A DNA stretch of 64,000 bases from Pseudomonas viridiflava (GTDB taxonomy: Bacteria > Pseudomonadota > Gammaproteobacteria > Pseudomonadales > Pseudomonadaceae), in the NCBI GenBank assembly GCA_900596015.1, contig UVIF01000023.1, positions 124,001 to 188,000 of the forward strand, read 5' to 3'. The number at the start of each line of letters is the position of its first letter. Positions within the stretch are counted from its first letter, which is position 1. The notes beneath the pieces were generated by a model. It did no database searches and was not told the DNA's origin. It was given only the letters and a program-made list of their open reading frames with translations. Position numbers and translations under genes: made by a program. This document shows positions 8,521-17,524 of the stretch, one piece after another.

Positions 8521-9573
8521 TCAGCGCTCGACGGTACGGTTCCAGCGCGTGGTCCACTCACTGCGCTGCTGGTTGATGGTCTCCCAGTCGACTTTGATCA
8601 GCGCACTGACTTTGTCCGGCCCATAGGGCATGCGCGCGGCGATCTCCGGGCTCAGCTCGACGGTCTTGTTGACCGGCGCAAAACCGTTCTCGTGGGCCTG
8701 GATGGTTTGCACTTCGGGCGACAGCACGTACTGGATGAACGTCTGTGACAGTTCCGGCTGGGCGTTGGGTGTCACCCCGCAGGCGGCCAGTTGCAAGGCC
8801 ACACCACCTTCCTTCGGGTAAATGAACTTGAGCGGGAAACCGGTACCCTGCAAGGCCACCGCGCGACCGCTGCCGTAGACCGCCATGACCACGTCGCCGT
8901 TCTGCATCATGCCGTCCATTTCCCCTGGCGCCGACACCCAGGCCAGCACGTTCGGACCGATCTCGTCCTTGAGCGCCTTGAAGCCGGGGTCGATGTTCTT
9001 TTCGCTGCCGCCGCGCAGGCGCGCCATTTCCACCAGTGTGTGCAGGCCGTAGGTGTTGGTCACCGGGGGCATGCCGAGCAGTTGCTTGTAGCGCGGGTCG
9101 GCCAGGTCTTCCCAGGAGTCGGGGGCGTCCCAGCCGCGCTTCTTGAAGGCTTCTTCGTTGTAGCCGATTCCGGTAGCGACCATGCCAATGCCGGTGGCCT
9201 GCGGGCTGAGGCGAGCCAGCGGGTAGAGGTCCTTGTACACCGGCGCATCGCTGAGCTCGCCGCACAGGCCCTGCTGGAGTGCCTGGTACATGGGGCCGTC
9301 ATCCATCATGGCGACGTTGATCTGCTGGCGACCCTTCTGCGCCTGCAGCTTGGCCAGGGTTTCAGTGGAGTTGCCGGCGACGTAGACCACCTTGACGTCG
9401 TGCAGCTTCTCGAAGGCGGGAATGATCTTGCTCTTGTACATCTGCTCGGTGGAGCCGCCGACACCGGCAACGTAGAGGGTCGGGGCGGCATGGGCGCCGG
9501 CGCCGCTCAGAGCGGCGAAAGCGAGGGCGACGCGCAGGGAAGTGAGGCGAAAGGACGGTTGTTGGCTATTCAC
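8521..9573 (-). CDS. Periplasmic substrate-binding protein of PotD type
   Basis: A 350-residue extracellular solute-binding protein, first gene of the operon. It begins at GTG 9573 with GGAGA upstream. A signal peptide with hydrophobic core LRVALAFAALSGAGA ends at AHA before APTLYVAG. The body has features of the polyamine/Fe-type bacterial binding family, such as IGYNEEAFKKRGW and WEDLADPRYK. It captures the substrate in the periplasm and delivers it to the permeases at 5715-7391. The substrate cannot be read off; linkage to amine oxidases and an OccR-like regulator argues for an amino-acid-derived compound. Confidence 0.9.
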   Translation of the reverse strand: MNSQQPSFRLTSLRVALAFAALSGAGAHAAPTLYVAGVGGSTEQMYKSKIIPAFEKLHDVKVVYVAGNSTETLAKLQAQKGRQQINVAMMDDGPMYQALQQGLCGELSDAPVYKDLYPLARLSPQATGIGMVATGIGYNEEAFKKRGWDAPDSWEDLADPRYKQLLGMPPVTNTYGLHTLVEMARLRGGSEKNIDPGFKALKDEIGPNVLAWVSAPGEMDGMMQNGDVVMAVYGSGRAVALQGTGFPLKFIYPKEGGVALQLAACGVTPNAQPELSQTFIQYVLSPEVQTIQAHENGFAPVNKTVELSPEIAARMPYGPDKVSALIKVDWETINQQRSEWTTRWNRTVER

Positions 9574-9750
9574 AGACTATCTCCGAAGTGCAGGGGGCAG
9601 ATCGAACAATGCGTCGGTCGCTCCGGCGAACCGGGGCCACGCATGCGCTGTGCATGCTCCCGGCCATGGGCGGCGCCGGGTAACGCATCTTGGTGTGCGC
9701 TATGTGTATGTGCTGCTGGACTTGAGTATTGCGAGCGTGACGGTATATGG

Positions 9751-9787
9751 TCAAATACGGATATCGGGCCTAGTCATGCATATTTGA
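9751..9787. promoter_or_regulatory. Inverted repeat in divergent LysR/operon promoter region
   Basis: TCAAATA at 9751-9757 and TATTTGA at 9781-9787 form a 7-bp inverted repeat with a 23-bp spacer in the 227-bp region between the LysR gene and the binding-protein gene. The location and A/T-rich half sites are usual for a LysR-type autoregulatory/activation site. The right half ends 13 bp before the regulator start, consistent with self-repression. Confidence 0.5.
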
Positions 9788-9800
9788 TATGGAGGCGTCA

Positions 9801-10697
9801 GTGAACCTGAGGCAGATCGAAGCGTTCCGCAGTGTGATGCGCATGGGCTCGATGACCGCGGCGGCCGACGTCCTGTACACCTCGCAACCCAATGTCAGTC
9901 GGCTGATCGCCCAACTCGAGCTGAGCACCGGGCTGAGCCTGTTCAAGCGCGCAGGGGTGCGATTGATCCCGACGCAGGAGGGCCGCGCGTTCTTTCAGGA
10001 GGTTGAGCGCGCGTTCGTCGGGCTCGACAGCCTCAAGCATTCGGCGAAGAACATCCGCAATCTCGGCACCGGGCGCCTGCGTGTGGCGGCCGTGCCGTCG
10101 ACGGGCATGAGCGTGATTCCCGAGGTGCTCAAGACGTTCACGTCGACCCGTCCGGAGCTGACCGTATCGTTGCACGTGAACTCTTCGCCCACCGTTGAAC
10201 AGTGGGTGAAATCGCAGTTCTGCGACATTGGCATCGTGGTGCATCCGGGCGATGTGGCGAATCATCAGGTCGAATTGCTGGCCGAGATGGCCGCCGTCTG
10301 CGTGTTGCCGGCGGCGCATCCCCTGGCAGAGCGCCAGAGCATCACCTTCGCGGACCTGCAGGGGCAGCCGTTCGTGTCGCTGTGCCACGGAGACGGCACG
10401 CGGGCGCTGGTCGACGGGCTGTTCGAACAGGCCGGTGTGGAGCGAGTCATGGCCCTGGAAGCGCAATACAGCGCGATCAATTGCGAAATGGTTGCGCACG
10501 GCATGGGCATAACCCTGGCGCACCCGCTGGTGGCCAGGGATTATCTGCACCGCCAGATCGTGGTTCGGCCCTTTCGCCCGAACATTCCCTTGCCGACGTA
10601 CGTGATCTGGCCCCATGCGCAGAACCGTACCCTGTTGGCCGAAGATTTCATCGACACCCTCAAGGCCCATTACCAACACCTCACCACATCCCCGTAG
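9801..10697 (+). CDS. LysR-family regulator resembling OccR/NocR opine regulators
   Basis: A 298-residue LysR-type DNA-binding regulator. The start is GTG 9801, because GGAGG sits at 9791-9795; an ATG at 9789 would place that site inside the gene. The N-terminal winged helix (NLRQIEAFRSVMRMGSMTAA, then SQPNVSRLIAQLE) is of the kind seen in OccR/NocR, followed by a two-lobed effector domain containing GRLRVAAVPSTGMSVIPEVL. It is divergent from the 8521-9573 operon and is its likely activator, with the imported compound as co-inducer. The OccR/NocR likeness is from memory of the family. Confidence 0.88.
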   Translation: MNLRQIEAFRSVMRMGSMTAAADVLYTSQPNVSRLIAQLELSTGLSLFKRAGVRLIPTQEGRAFFQEVERAFVGLDSLKHSAKNIRNLGTGRLRVAAVPSTGMSVIPEVLKTFTSTRPELTVSLHVNSSPTVEQWVKSQFCDIGIVVHPGDVANHQVELLAEMAAVCVLPAAHPLAERQSITFADLQGQPFVSLCHGDGTRALVDGLFEQAGVERVMALEAQYSAINCEMVAHGMGITLAHPLVARDYLHRQIVVRPFRPNIPLPTYVIWPHAQNRTLLAEDFIDTLKAHYQHLTTSP

Positions 10698-10720
10698 CCC
10701 ACCTGCAGGTCCGCGGTTGT

Positions 10721-10940
10721 CTGTGGGAGCGGGCTCTGCCCGCGAATCGCACCGCGGTGTGTCAGGCAATCCACGGTGTGCCTTTCGCGGCCGTTGACCG
10801 CTCCTACAGAGGGACCTAGATCCCCGGTGGGACAGGTGTACGCGGACCCACTGTGGGAGCGGGCTCTGCCCGCGAATCGGTCGCCGCGGTGTGTCAGACA
10901 CTCCGCGGCGTCCCCTTCGCGGCCGCTGACCATTCCTACC
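10721..10940. repeat. REP cluster (family A, two units)
   Basis: Two similar units begin with CTGTGGGAGCGGGCTCTGCC at 10721 and 10851, each running into CGCGGTGTGTCAG and then a facing TTCGCGGCCG-type arm with GACCGCTCCTACAG (10797-10809) or a decayed version (10929-10939). The cluster ends directly at the stop codon of the molybdoenzyme gene at 10946. Confidence 0.82.
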
Positions 10941-10945
10941 GGGCG

Positions 10946-13300
10946 CTAGATCACCTGGTCGGCCAATGGAATAGCGTGAGCCATGTCTTCGGCACCGGCC
11001 TGGACTTTGTGCAAGGTCACCGGGATCGACTTGGCGGCGGGCACCTTGCTCTTGCTCGCGTAATGCCACAAGGGCACCAACGCATTGCACTCGGGGTAGT
11101 AGGCGCCCGCGCAATTGATCGGGATGTCGTAGGCGATGATCTGCATCGGCCCCACCTCGCGGCGCACCTGGGGCTCGATGGCGGTACGAATCGTGACCCA
11201 GTCGCCCGGATTGAAACCCAGCCGGACGATGTCGTTGCGGTTCAGGAAGATCACACTGCGCGTGCCCTTGACCCCGCGAAAACGGTCCTCGTAGCCATAC
11301 ACCGTGGTGTTGAACTGATCGTTGCTGCGCAGCGTCATCAGTTGCAGCACATCGCGCTGTCCGGCGTTCTGCGAGACGTCGTCGTCCTCGTCAAGCGTCT
11401 CGGCCGTGACGAACTGCGCCTTGCCCGAGGGCGTGGTCCACTGGCGCTCGCAGGCGCCCAGCGGCCGATGGAAACCACCGGGCTCCCACATCCGTGTCTC
11501 CATGTCATGGAAGATCTCTGGATAGGTCTGGGCGATGGCCTCCCGCACGCGGGCATAATCCTGGCGCCACAGCTCCCACGGAATCTGCTCGTTGCCGCTC
11601 AGCGTCGCCTGGGCCAGGCCGGCGATGATCGCCAACTCCGCGCGCAAGTGCTCGCTGGCAGGCTCGGCGCGGCCTTCCCAGGCGCGGATGCAGCCGGTGC
11701 TGTCCTCGGTGGTGTAGACCTGGCGGCGACCGTCCTGCACGTCGCGCTCGATGCGCCCCAGGCACGGCAGCAGCCAGCCATGCTGGCCGGGGAACAGGTG
11801 CGTGCGATTGAGCTTGGTGGCGATCTGTACGTTGAGGGTCAGTCCTGCCCAGGCCGGCTCGATGCGTTGGGTGTCCGGCACCGCGCGCAGAAAGTTGCCG
11901 CCCAGGCCGATGAAGCCCTTGACCGTACCGGCCACGATGCCCTCGCAGGCATCCACCGTGGCCATGCCCTTTTGCTTTGGTACCTTGATGCAGAACAGCG
12001 ACTCGATCTTGTCGACCGGAACCTTGGCCGGATCCTCGGTGATGCCCACGGTGCGCTGGCCCTGCACGTTGGAGTGACCGCGCACCGGGCAGATACCGGC
12101 ACCTGGCTTGCCGATGTTGCCGCGCAACAACAGCAGGTTGACCAGCATCTGCACATTCTGCACGCCATGGCGATGCTGGGTCAGCCCCATGCCATAGATG
12201 ATCATCACCCGGTTGCTGCGGGCATACACGGTGGCAGCGGCCTCCAGCGCCGCGCGATCCAGGCCGCTGCGCTGTTCCAGCGCGACCCATTCGTGCTGAT
12301 CCACCTGCGCCAGGAATTCATCGACCCCCTCGGTGTGCTCGGCGATGAAATCATGGTCGATCACCGAAGGCCGGCCGTCGGCACGCGCCGCGCGGTCCAT
12401 CGCCAGCAGAGCCTTGGCGATACCCATCACCGCCGCCGTGTCACCCCCGATGGCCACCTGGTGATACTGCGTGCTGATCACCGTGGAATCGGGGCCAAGC
12501 ATTTCCACCGGCGATTGCGGATTGACGAACCGTTCCAGACCGCGCTCGCGCAGCGGGTTGAAGCTGATGATCGGCACCTGGCGCTTGCGCGCCTCCTGCA
12601 GTGGATGAAGCATACGCGGGCTGTTGCTGCCCACGTTCTGCCCGAAGAAAAAGATGCAGTCGGTCAGCTCGAAATCCTTCAGGTTCACCGTTCCGACCGG
12701 CACCCCGATGCTTTCCTGCAGGCCGACCGACGTGCTTTCGTGGCACATGTTCGAGCTGTCCGGCAGGTTGTTGGTGCCATAGGCGCGGGCCAGCAACTGG
12801 TACATGAACGAGGTTTCCAGCGAGGCCCGTCCCGAGGCATAGAACACTACGCTGTCCGGCTCCAGCCCACGCAGTTGCTCGCCGATGCCCCGGTAGGCTT
12901 GCTCCCACGTGGTGGTCACATAACGATCACTGGCCGCCTCGTAACGCATCGGATGGGTCAGGCGCCCGTTGCGCTCAAGTTCGTAGTCGCTCCAGGTGCG
13001 CAGCTCGCTGAGGCTATGCCTGGCAAACAGCTCGGGGCCGGTGCGCAGCGCGGTCAGCTCCCAGGCGGTCGCTTTCGCGCCGTTCTCGCAGAATTCCAGG
13101 GCGTGAGGGTTGCCCGGCTTCGCCCACGCGCAGCTGACGCAGGCGAACCCGTCGGGCTTGTTTTGTCGCAACAGCGCAGCAGGGCCCTTGCCCAGCGCCT
13201 GCTGGCGCCAAAGGATATTCATCACCGAAAACGCCGATCCCCAGCCTCCGGAAGAAGAGCTGTAGGGTTGATAGCGCGCTTTGGGATGAATGATCTGCAT
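10946..13300 (-). CDS. FdhF/YdeP-family molybdopterin oxidoreductase
   Basis: A 784-residue cytoplasmic molybdoenzyme of the YdeP branch of formate-dehydrogenase-like proteins. The start at 13300 has GAGGA eight bases before. Cys54, Cys57 (FACVSCAW) and Cys71 could hold an iron-sulfur cluster; SSNMCHESTS contains the likely molybdenum-ligand Cys; RGHSNVQGQRT and the C-terminal domain (GFNPGDWVTIRT) are typical of molybdopterin dinucleotide binding. No FdhD, NAD-linked subunit or membrane anchor gene is adjacent, so the electron partner is unknown. E. coli YdeP is linked to acid resistance; the reaction of this protein is not established. It is divergent from the malic enzyme gene. Confidence 0.88.
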   Translation of the reverse strand: MQIIHPKARYQPYSSSSGGWGSAFSVMNILWRQQALGKGPAALLRQNKPDGFACVSCAWAKPGNPHALEFCENGAKATAWELTALRTGPELFARHSLSELRTWSDYELERNGRLTHPMRYEAASDRYVTTTWEQAYRGIGEQLRGLEPDSVVFYASGRASLETSFMYQLLARAYGTNNLPDSSNMCHESTSVGLQESIGVPVGTVNLKDFELTDCIFFFGQNVGSNSPRMLHPLQEARKRQVPIISFNPLRERGLERFVNPQSPVEMLGPDSTVISTQYHQVAIGGDTAAVMGIAKALLAMDRAARADGRPSVIDHDFIAEHTEGVDEFLAQVDQHEWVALEQRSGLDRAALEAAATVYARSNRVMIIYGMGLTQHRHGVQNVQMLVNLLLLRGNIGKPGAGICPVRGHSNVQGQRTVGITEDPAKVPVDKIESLFCIKVPKQKGMATVDACEGIVAGTVKGFIGLGGNFLRAVPDTQRIEPAWAGLTLNVQIATKLNRTHLFPGQHGWLLPCLGRIERDVQDGRRQVYTTEDSTGCIRAWEGRAEPASEHLRAELAIIAGLAQATLSGNEQIPWELWRQDYARVREAIAQTYPEIFHDMETRMWEPGGFHRPLGACERQWTTPSGKAQFVTAETLDEDDDVSQNAGQRDVLQLMTLRSNDQFNTTVYGYEDRFRGVKGTRSVIFLNRNDIVRLGFNPGDWVTIRTAIEPQVRREVGPMQIIAYDIPINCAGAYYPECNALVPLWHYASKSKVPAAKSIPVTLHKVQAGAEDMAHAIPLADQVI

Positions 13301-13502
13301 GGTGTCGTTCCTCGGGTGCGGATGCCTCGGTGCATGAGGCCTGCATTTACGACGGCCCGTGATCGGCAAAGGTTCGAAGAGCTTTGCGCAGCGCCGGCTG
13401 CAGGCCGTTCTCGTGCACGTCGACCGACATGAACCCGCTGCCGGTGCTGGCGCCACGGCGGCGATTGCGCTAAAACCGATGGCACCCTTTGGCAAAGGCG
13501 TC

Positions 13503-13520
13503 TATTTTGAATGCAAAATA
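13503..13520. promoter_or_regulatory. Palindromic operator upstream of malic enzyme
   Basis: TATTTTG-AATG-CAAAATA has perfect 7-bp arms and lies 23 bp upstream of the malic enzyme start, between it and the divergent molybdoenzyme gene. It is identical over 17 of 18 positions to the palindrome at 18757-18774, so the two likely bind one repressor; the GntR protein at 18890 is the best candidate. Confidence 0.72.
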
Positions 13521-13542
13521 CAAAAAGCAAGGGAGAGACAGC

Positions 13543-15219
13543 ATGACCAGCTCCGCCAAACGCCCGATCAAGGTCCCGTTCACCGGCCCGGCACTGCTTG
13601 CCACGCCGTTGCTGAACAAGGGCACCGCCTTCACCGCACAGGAGCGCGACACCTTGCACCTGCAAGGCTTGTTGCCCCAGCAGATCGAAACCATCGACCA
13701 GCAATGCGCGCGGGCTTATCACCAGTTCCAGGCATGCTCGACCGATCTCGAACGGCACGTACTGCTGCGCTCGATCCAGGATTCCAACGAGACGCTGTTC
13801 TACCGCCTGGTCGACGACCACATCGACGAGATGCTGCCGATCATCTATACACCCACGGTCGGCAAGGCCTGTCAGGAATTCTCGCGCATCTACCGCAGCC
13901 ATCGCGGCTTGTTCATCAGCATCGACGATGTCGAGCGGATGGACGAAATCCTCAACAACGTAACCAAGGACAACGTCAAGGTCATCGTCGTCAGTGACTG
14001 CGAGCGAATCCTCGGCCTGGGCGACCAGGGCGTGGGCGGCATGGGCATCCCCATCGGGAAGCTGTCGTTGTACACCGCGTGCGGTGGCATCAGCCCTGCC
14101 TACACCTTGCCGGTGGTGCTCGACGTGGGCACCAACAACCCCGAGCGACTCGCCGACCCGCTGTATTTCGGGCGCCGCGAAGAGCGCGTGCGTGGTGAAC
14201 GCTACGAAGCCTTCGTGCAGGCGTTCGTCGAGGGTGTGCAGCGGCGCTGGCCGGAGGCGATCCTGCAGTTCGAGGACTTCGCCCTGAGCAATGCCATGCC
14301 ACTGCTCGAGCGGTTTCGTGACCAGCTGTGCTGCTTCAACGACGACATCCAGGGTACTGCCGCCGTCACCGTGGGCACGTTGCTGGCCGCGTGCAAGGTC
14401 AAGGGCCAGAAGCTTTCCGAGCAGACCGTGGCATTCGTCGGCGCCGGTTCCGCCGGGTGTGGCATCGCCGAGCAGATCATCACTGCCATGCAGCTGGAAG
14501 GGTTGAGCGACAAGGAGGCGCGCAGCCGTGTCTATCTGCTCAACAGCAAGGGCTTGCTGACCGACCGCCAGCCCGACCTGTACGACTTCCAGCAACGCCT
14601 GGCCCACGACAGCGAGACGCTGACCTCCTGGTCGTTCGCCGGGCAGTGGCCAACCCTGCTGGAAGTGGTGAGCAACGCCAGGCCGAGCGTGCTGATCGGC
14701 GTTTCGGGCAAAGCCGGGCTGTTCACCGAAGAGGTGGTGAAGACCCTGTACCAGCATTGCCCCGCACCGATCGTCATGCCGTTGTCCAACCCCACTTCAC
14801 AGATCGAAGCTCACCCCAAGGACATCCTGCAGTGGACCGAAGGCAATGCGCTGGTGGCCACCGGCAGTCCGTTCCTGCCGATCGAAGTGCTGGGTCGTAC
14901 CTTCCCGATCGCTCAGTGCAACAACTCCTACATCTTCCCTGGTGTGGGTCTGGGCGCCATTGCCAGCCGGGCCACGCGCGTTACCGACGGCATGCTCATG
15001 GCTTCGGCACAAGCGCTGGCCGACAGCGCGGCAGCGGGACAGATGTTGCCGCCCTTGCGTGACGTGCAGGCGGTCAGCAAACGCATCGCCCTGGCGGTAG
15101 GCCTGGCGGCGCAGAAGGACGGTGTGGCCGCGCCGATGGATGAGGCCGCGTTGCGCGAGGCAATCGACGTGCATTTCTGGAAACCGGAATACCGCGCCTA
15201 CGAACGTCAGCCTCTGTAG
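13543..15219 (+). CDS. maeA: NAD-dependent malic enzyme
   Basis: A 558-residue cytoplasmic enzyme converting malate and NAD+ to pyruvate, CO2 and NADH. The start ATG 13543 has GGGAG eight bases before it. Seen are the malate-binding block [17 protein letters not shown], the characteristic [28 protein letters not shown] with metal-binding acids, [15 protein letters not shown], and the Rossmann motif [17 protein letters not shown]. Length fits the single-domain NAD-type family without a phosphotransacetylase tail. An operator shared with the serine-glyoxylate operon precedes it, suggesting carbon from that pathway is routed through pyruvate. Its stop is 11 bp from the convergent isomerase stop. 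Confidence 0.95.
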   Translation: MTSSAKRPIKVPFTGPALLATPLLNKGTAFTAQERDTLHLQGLLPQQIETIDQQCARAYHQFQACSTDLERHVLLRSIQDSNETLFYRLVDDHIDEMLPIIYTPTVGKACQEFSRIYRSHRGLFISIDDVERMDEILNNVTKDNVKVIVVSDCERILGLGDQGVGGMGIPIGKLSLYTACGGISPAYTLPVVLDVGTNNPERLADPLYFGRREERVRGERYEAFVQAFVEGVQRRWPEAILQFEDFALSNAMPLLERFRDQLCCFNDDIQGTAAVTVGTLLAACKVKGQKLSEQTVAFVGAGSAGCGIAEQIITAMQLEGLSDKEARSRVYLLNSKGLLTDRQPDLYDFQQRLAHDSETLTSWSFAGQWPTLLEVVSNARPSVLIGVSGKAGLFTEEVVKTLYQHCPAPIVMPLSNPTSQIEAHPKDILQWTEGNALVATGSPFLPIEVLGRTFPIAQCNNSYIFPGVGLGAIASRATRVTDGMLMASAQALADSAAAGQMLPPLRDVQAVSKRIALAVGLAAQKDGVAAPMDEAALREAIDVHFWKPEYRAYERQPL

Positions 15220-15230
15220 CGGGCCGGAGC

Positions 15231-16013
15231 TCAGGCCAGGTTGTGGCTCTTCATCCAGCCCAGCCCGGCCTCGGTTCCATTCAACGGTTTGTATTCGCAA
15301 CCCACCCACCCCTGGTAGCCGATCCGGTCCAGGTGCTGGAAAAGAAAACCGAAATTGATTTCCCCGGTGCCGGGTTCATGGCGGCCGGGGTTGTCCGCCA
15401 GTTGCACATGGCCGATAGCATGCAGGTGTGCCTGCAGCGTGCGCGCCAGATCTCCCTCCATTACCTGCATATGATAGATGTCGTACTGCAGAAACAGATT
15501 GTCGTGGCCCACCTGTTCGCGAATCGCCAATGCTTGCTGTGTGCCGTTCAGGTAGAAGCCGGGCATGTCGCGGGTGTTGATCATCTCCATCACCAGGCGA
15601 ATGCCATGACTCGCCAGCGCTTCGCTGGCGTAGCGCAGATTGTCGACGAGCGTCCGTTGCGTCTGCTGCGGATCGCTGCCCGGCGGGGCGATACCGGCCA
15701 GGCAGTTGATCCGGGTGTTGCCCAGCACCTTGGCGTACTCGATGGCCGTGGCCACGCCGGCGCGAAACTCCTCGCGGCGGTCCGGCAGGCAGGCGATCCC
15801 GCGCTCACCGCTATCCCAGTCGCCGGGCGGCAGGTTGAACAACACCTGGGTCAGGCCGTGCTGCTGCAGTCGCGCCTTGATCTCGGCGCTGTCGAAGTCA
15901 TAGGGAAACAGGAACTCCACACCCCTGAACCCGGCCTTGGCGGCGTGGGCAAAACGTTGCAGGAATTGATGTTCGGTGAACAGCATCGAAAGGTTGGCAC
16001 ACAAACGAGGCAT
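15231..16013 (-). CDS. hyi: Hydroxypyruvate isomerase family protein (Hyi/OtnI)
   Basis: A 260-residue TIM-barrel isomerase. Hyi converts hydroxypyruvate to tartronate semialdehyde; the related OtnI acts on 2-oxotetronates. Seen are MLFTEHQFLQRFAHAAKAGF at the N-terminus, the metal-site Glu in LVMEMINTRD, the Asp/His in LQYDIYHMQ, and VGCEYKPLNGTEAGL near the end. It is the third gene after the aminotransferase (which makes hydroxypyruvate) and the MFS gene, so Hyi function fits best. It is preceded by a 128-bp gap without an obvious terminator. Confidence 0.87.
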   Translation of the reverse strand: MPRLCANLSMLFTEHQFLQRFAHAAKAGFRGVEFLFPYDFDSAEIKARLQQHGLTQVLFNLPPGDWDSGERGIACLPDRREEFRAGVATAIEYAKVLGNTRINCLAGIAPPGSDPQQTQRTLVDNLRYASEALASHGIRLVMEMINTRDMPGFYLNGTQQALAIREQVGHDNLFLQYDIYHMQVMEGDLARTLQAHLHAIGHVQLADNPGRHEPGTGEINFGFLFQHLDRIGYQGWVGCEYKPLNGTEAGLGWMKSHNLA

Positions 16014-16141
16014 GGCAGGCTACTCCGGGCAGGAGGCATGGCGGCGGGCAAGCCATCCAGGCTGGCCCGCCGCCTTACCGGTCTTGATTATCGTACTCCT
16101 TGCTCAGAATTGTTTCGCGCCTGATGTCATTGCGCCAGAAG

Positions 16142-17428
16142 TCACTTGGGCAGCGCGACAGCCACGGGCGCGGCGGATGTCGGAAGCTCATAGACGAAGC
16201 GGTTCTGTGGGCGCATGCGGAACGACAGCACCACGCCAATGGCCAGCAGCACGATGCTGACCATGAACGGCAGCTGCCAGTTGCCGAACTTGTCGATCAG
16301 CAGTCCGGCGGCCACCGGGCTGATGATTGCGGCCATGGCCGATCCGGTGTTCATCATGCCACTGGCGGTACCGCAATGGTCCGGGGCGATGTCCATGGGA
16401 ATCGCCCACATCGGCCCGATGGTCATCTCCGAGAAGAAGAACGCAATCGCCAGGCAAGCCAGCGAGACGTACATGTCGTGGGTGAACATCAGCGGCAGCA
16501 GAGCCACCAGGGTCAACGACAGGCAGATCGCAACCATCAGGCTGCGCGCCCGGTTGAGGTTGCCGGTGCGCTTGTAGATGCGATCACTGACGATGCCGCC
16601 CAGGGTATCGCCGACCACGCCACCGAAGAATACGGTCGAGGCGAATATGGCCGTGCTTTTCAGGTCCAGGCCCATGTTCATGAAGTACATCGGGACCCAG
16701 CTCAACAGCAGCCACAGTGTCCAGCCATAGCAGAAGTAAACGATGGTGACCGGGGCCATGCGCCGGAACAATCTTCCCCAAGGCAGCTTGATGGTGTTCT
16801 TGGGCTTGGGCGGGGGCAGGGCGTCGAGCTCCTGCTGGGTGATGCGCGGGTGATCCTTGGGTTGCTCGGTGAACACCAAGGCCCACAGCGCGACCCAGAC
16901 GAAACTGATGCCGGCACAGACATAGAACGACTCGCGCCAGCCATAGGCCGCCATCACCGCGACCATCGCCGCCGGCGCCAGCGCGTTGCCCAGGCGGGCA
17001 AAGGCATGAGTGATGCCTTGGGCGAAGCCGCGATTTTCCTTGCCAACCCAGCGCGACATGGCCGCAGTGGCGGCAGGGAAGGTGGCGCCTTCGCCCAGCC
17101 CCAGCAACACCCGCGCCACGATCAGCGAGACAAACCCGCCGGCCATGCCGGTGAGCACCGTGGCGCTGGCCCAGATCAGTCCGCACACCACCAGGGTGCG
17201 TTTGGCGCCGAAACGGTCGCTGACCCAGCCGCCGATGATCTGGAACACCAGGTAGGGATAGGCGAATGCCGAGAAGACGATGCCGATCTCGGTTTTGGTG
17301 AGGTTGAACTCCTTGCCGAAACCGACCGCGGCGGTACTGACGTTGACCCGGTCCAGGTACGTGATGAAATACATGGCGCACAGCATGACCAGCACCATGG
17401 TAGTAGGGCGCAGATATAACCGCTTCAT
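16142..17428 (-). CDS. MFS transporter of the anion:cation symporter family (tartrate/glucarate-like)
   Basis: A 428-residue inner-membrane transporter with about 12 hydrophobic segments. The start at 17428 follows GGAGATAG. TYLDRVNVSTAA in the first segment and GGWVSDRFGAKRTLV in the loop after the second are signatures of the ACS branch (GudP, TtuB, ExuT-like) that imports small organic acid anions. It sits between the aminotransferase and hydroxypyruvate isomerase genes, so it probably brings in the C2-C4 hydroxy or amino acid that this operon degrades. The substrate is not determined. Confidence 0.88.
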   Translation of the reverse strand: MKRLYLRPTTMVLVMLCAMYFITYLDRVNVSTAAVGFGKEFNLTKTEIGIVFSAFAYPYLVFQIIGGWVSDRFGAKRTLVVCGLIWASATVLTGMAGGFVSLIVARVLLGLGEGATFPAATAAMSRWVGKENRGFAQGITHAFARLGNALAPAAMVAVMAAYGWRESFYVCAGISFVWVALWALVFTEQPKDHPRITQQELDALPPPKPKNTIKLPWGRLFRRMAPVTIVYFCYGWTLWLLLSWVPMYFMNMGLDLKSTAIFASTVFFGGVVGDTLGGIVSDRIYKRTGNLNRARSLMVAICLSLTLVALLPLMFTHDMYVSLACLAIAFFFSEMTIGPMWAIPMDIAPDHCGTASGMMNTGSAMAAIISPVAAGLLIDKFGNWQLPFMVSIVLLAIGVVLSFRMRPQNRFVYELPTSAAPVAVALPK

Positions 17429-17524
17429 GTTCTATCTCCAGTTTCTTATTGTTTACGCCCGCAGGCGTTGATTCGGGATAGTCAGTCGCATCCGGCGCAG
17501 CCAGGGACGGCAGCGCCGTTGGTT

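Noticed and set aside
10853..13432. 859-codon open frame opposite the molybdoenzyme gene
   Set aside because: It is the high-GC shadow of the minus-strand gene; its protein has no recognisable motif and an unnatural His/Gln/Arg-rich composition.
13480..13494. Sigma-54-like TGGCACCCTTTGGCA upstream of malic enzyme
   Set aside because: The GG and GC elements are 9 bp apart instead of the required 10.
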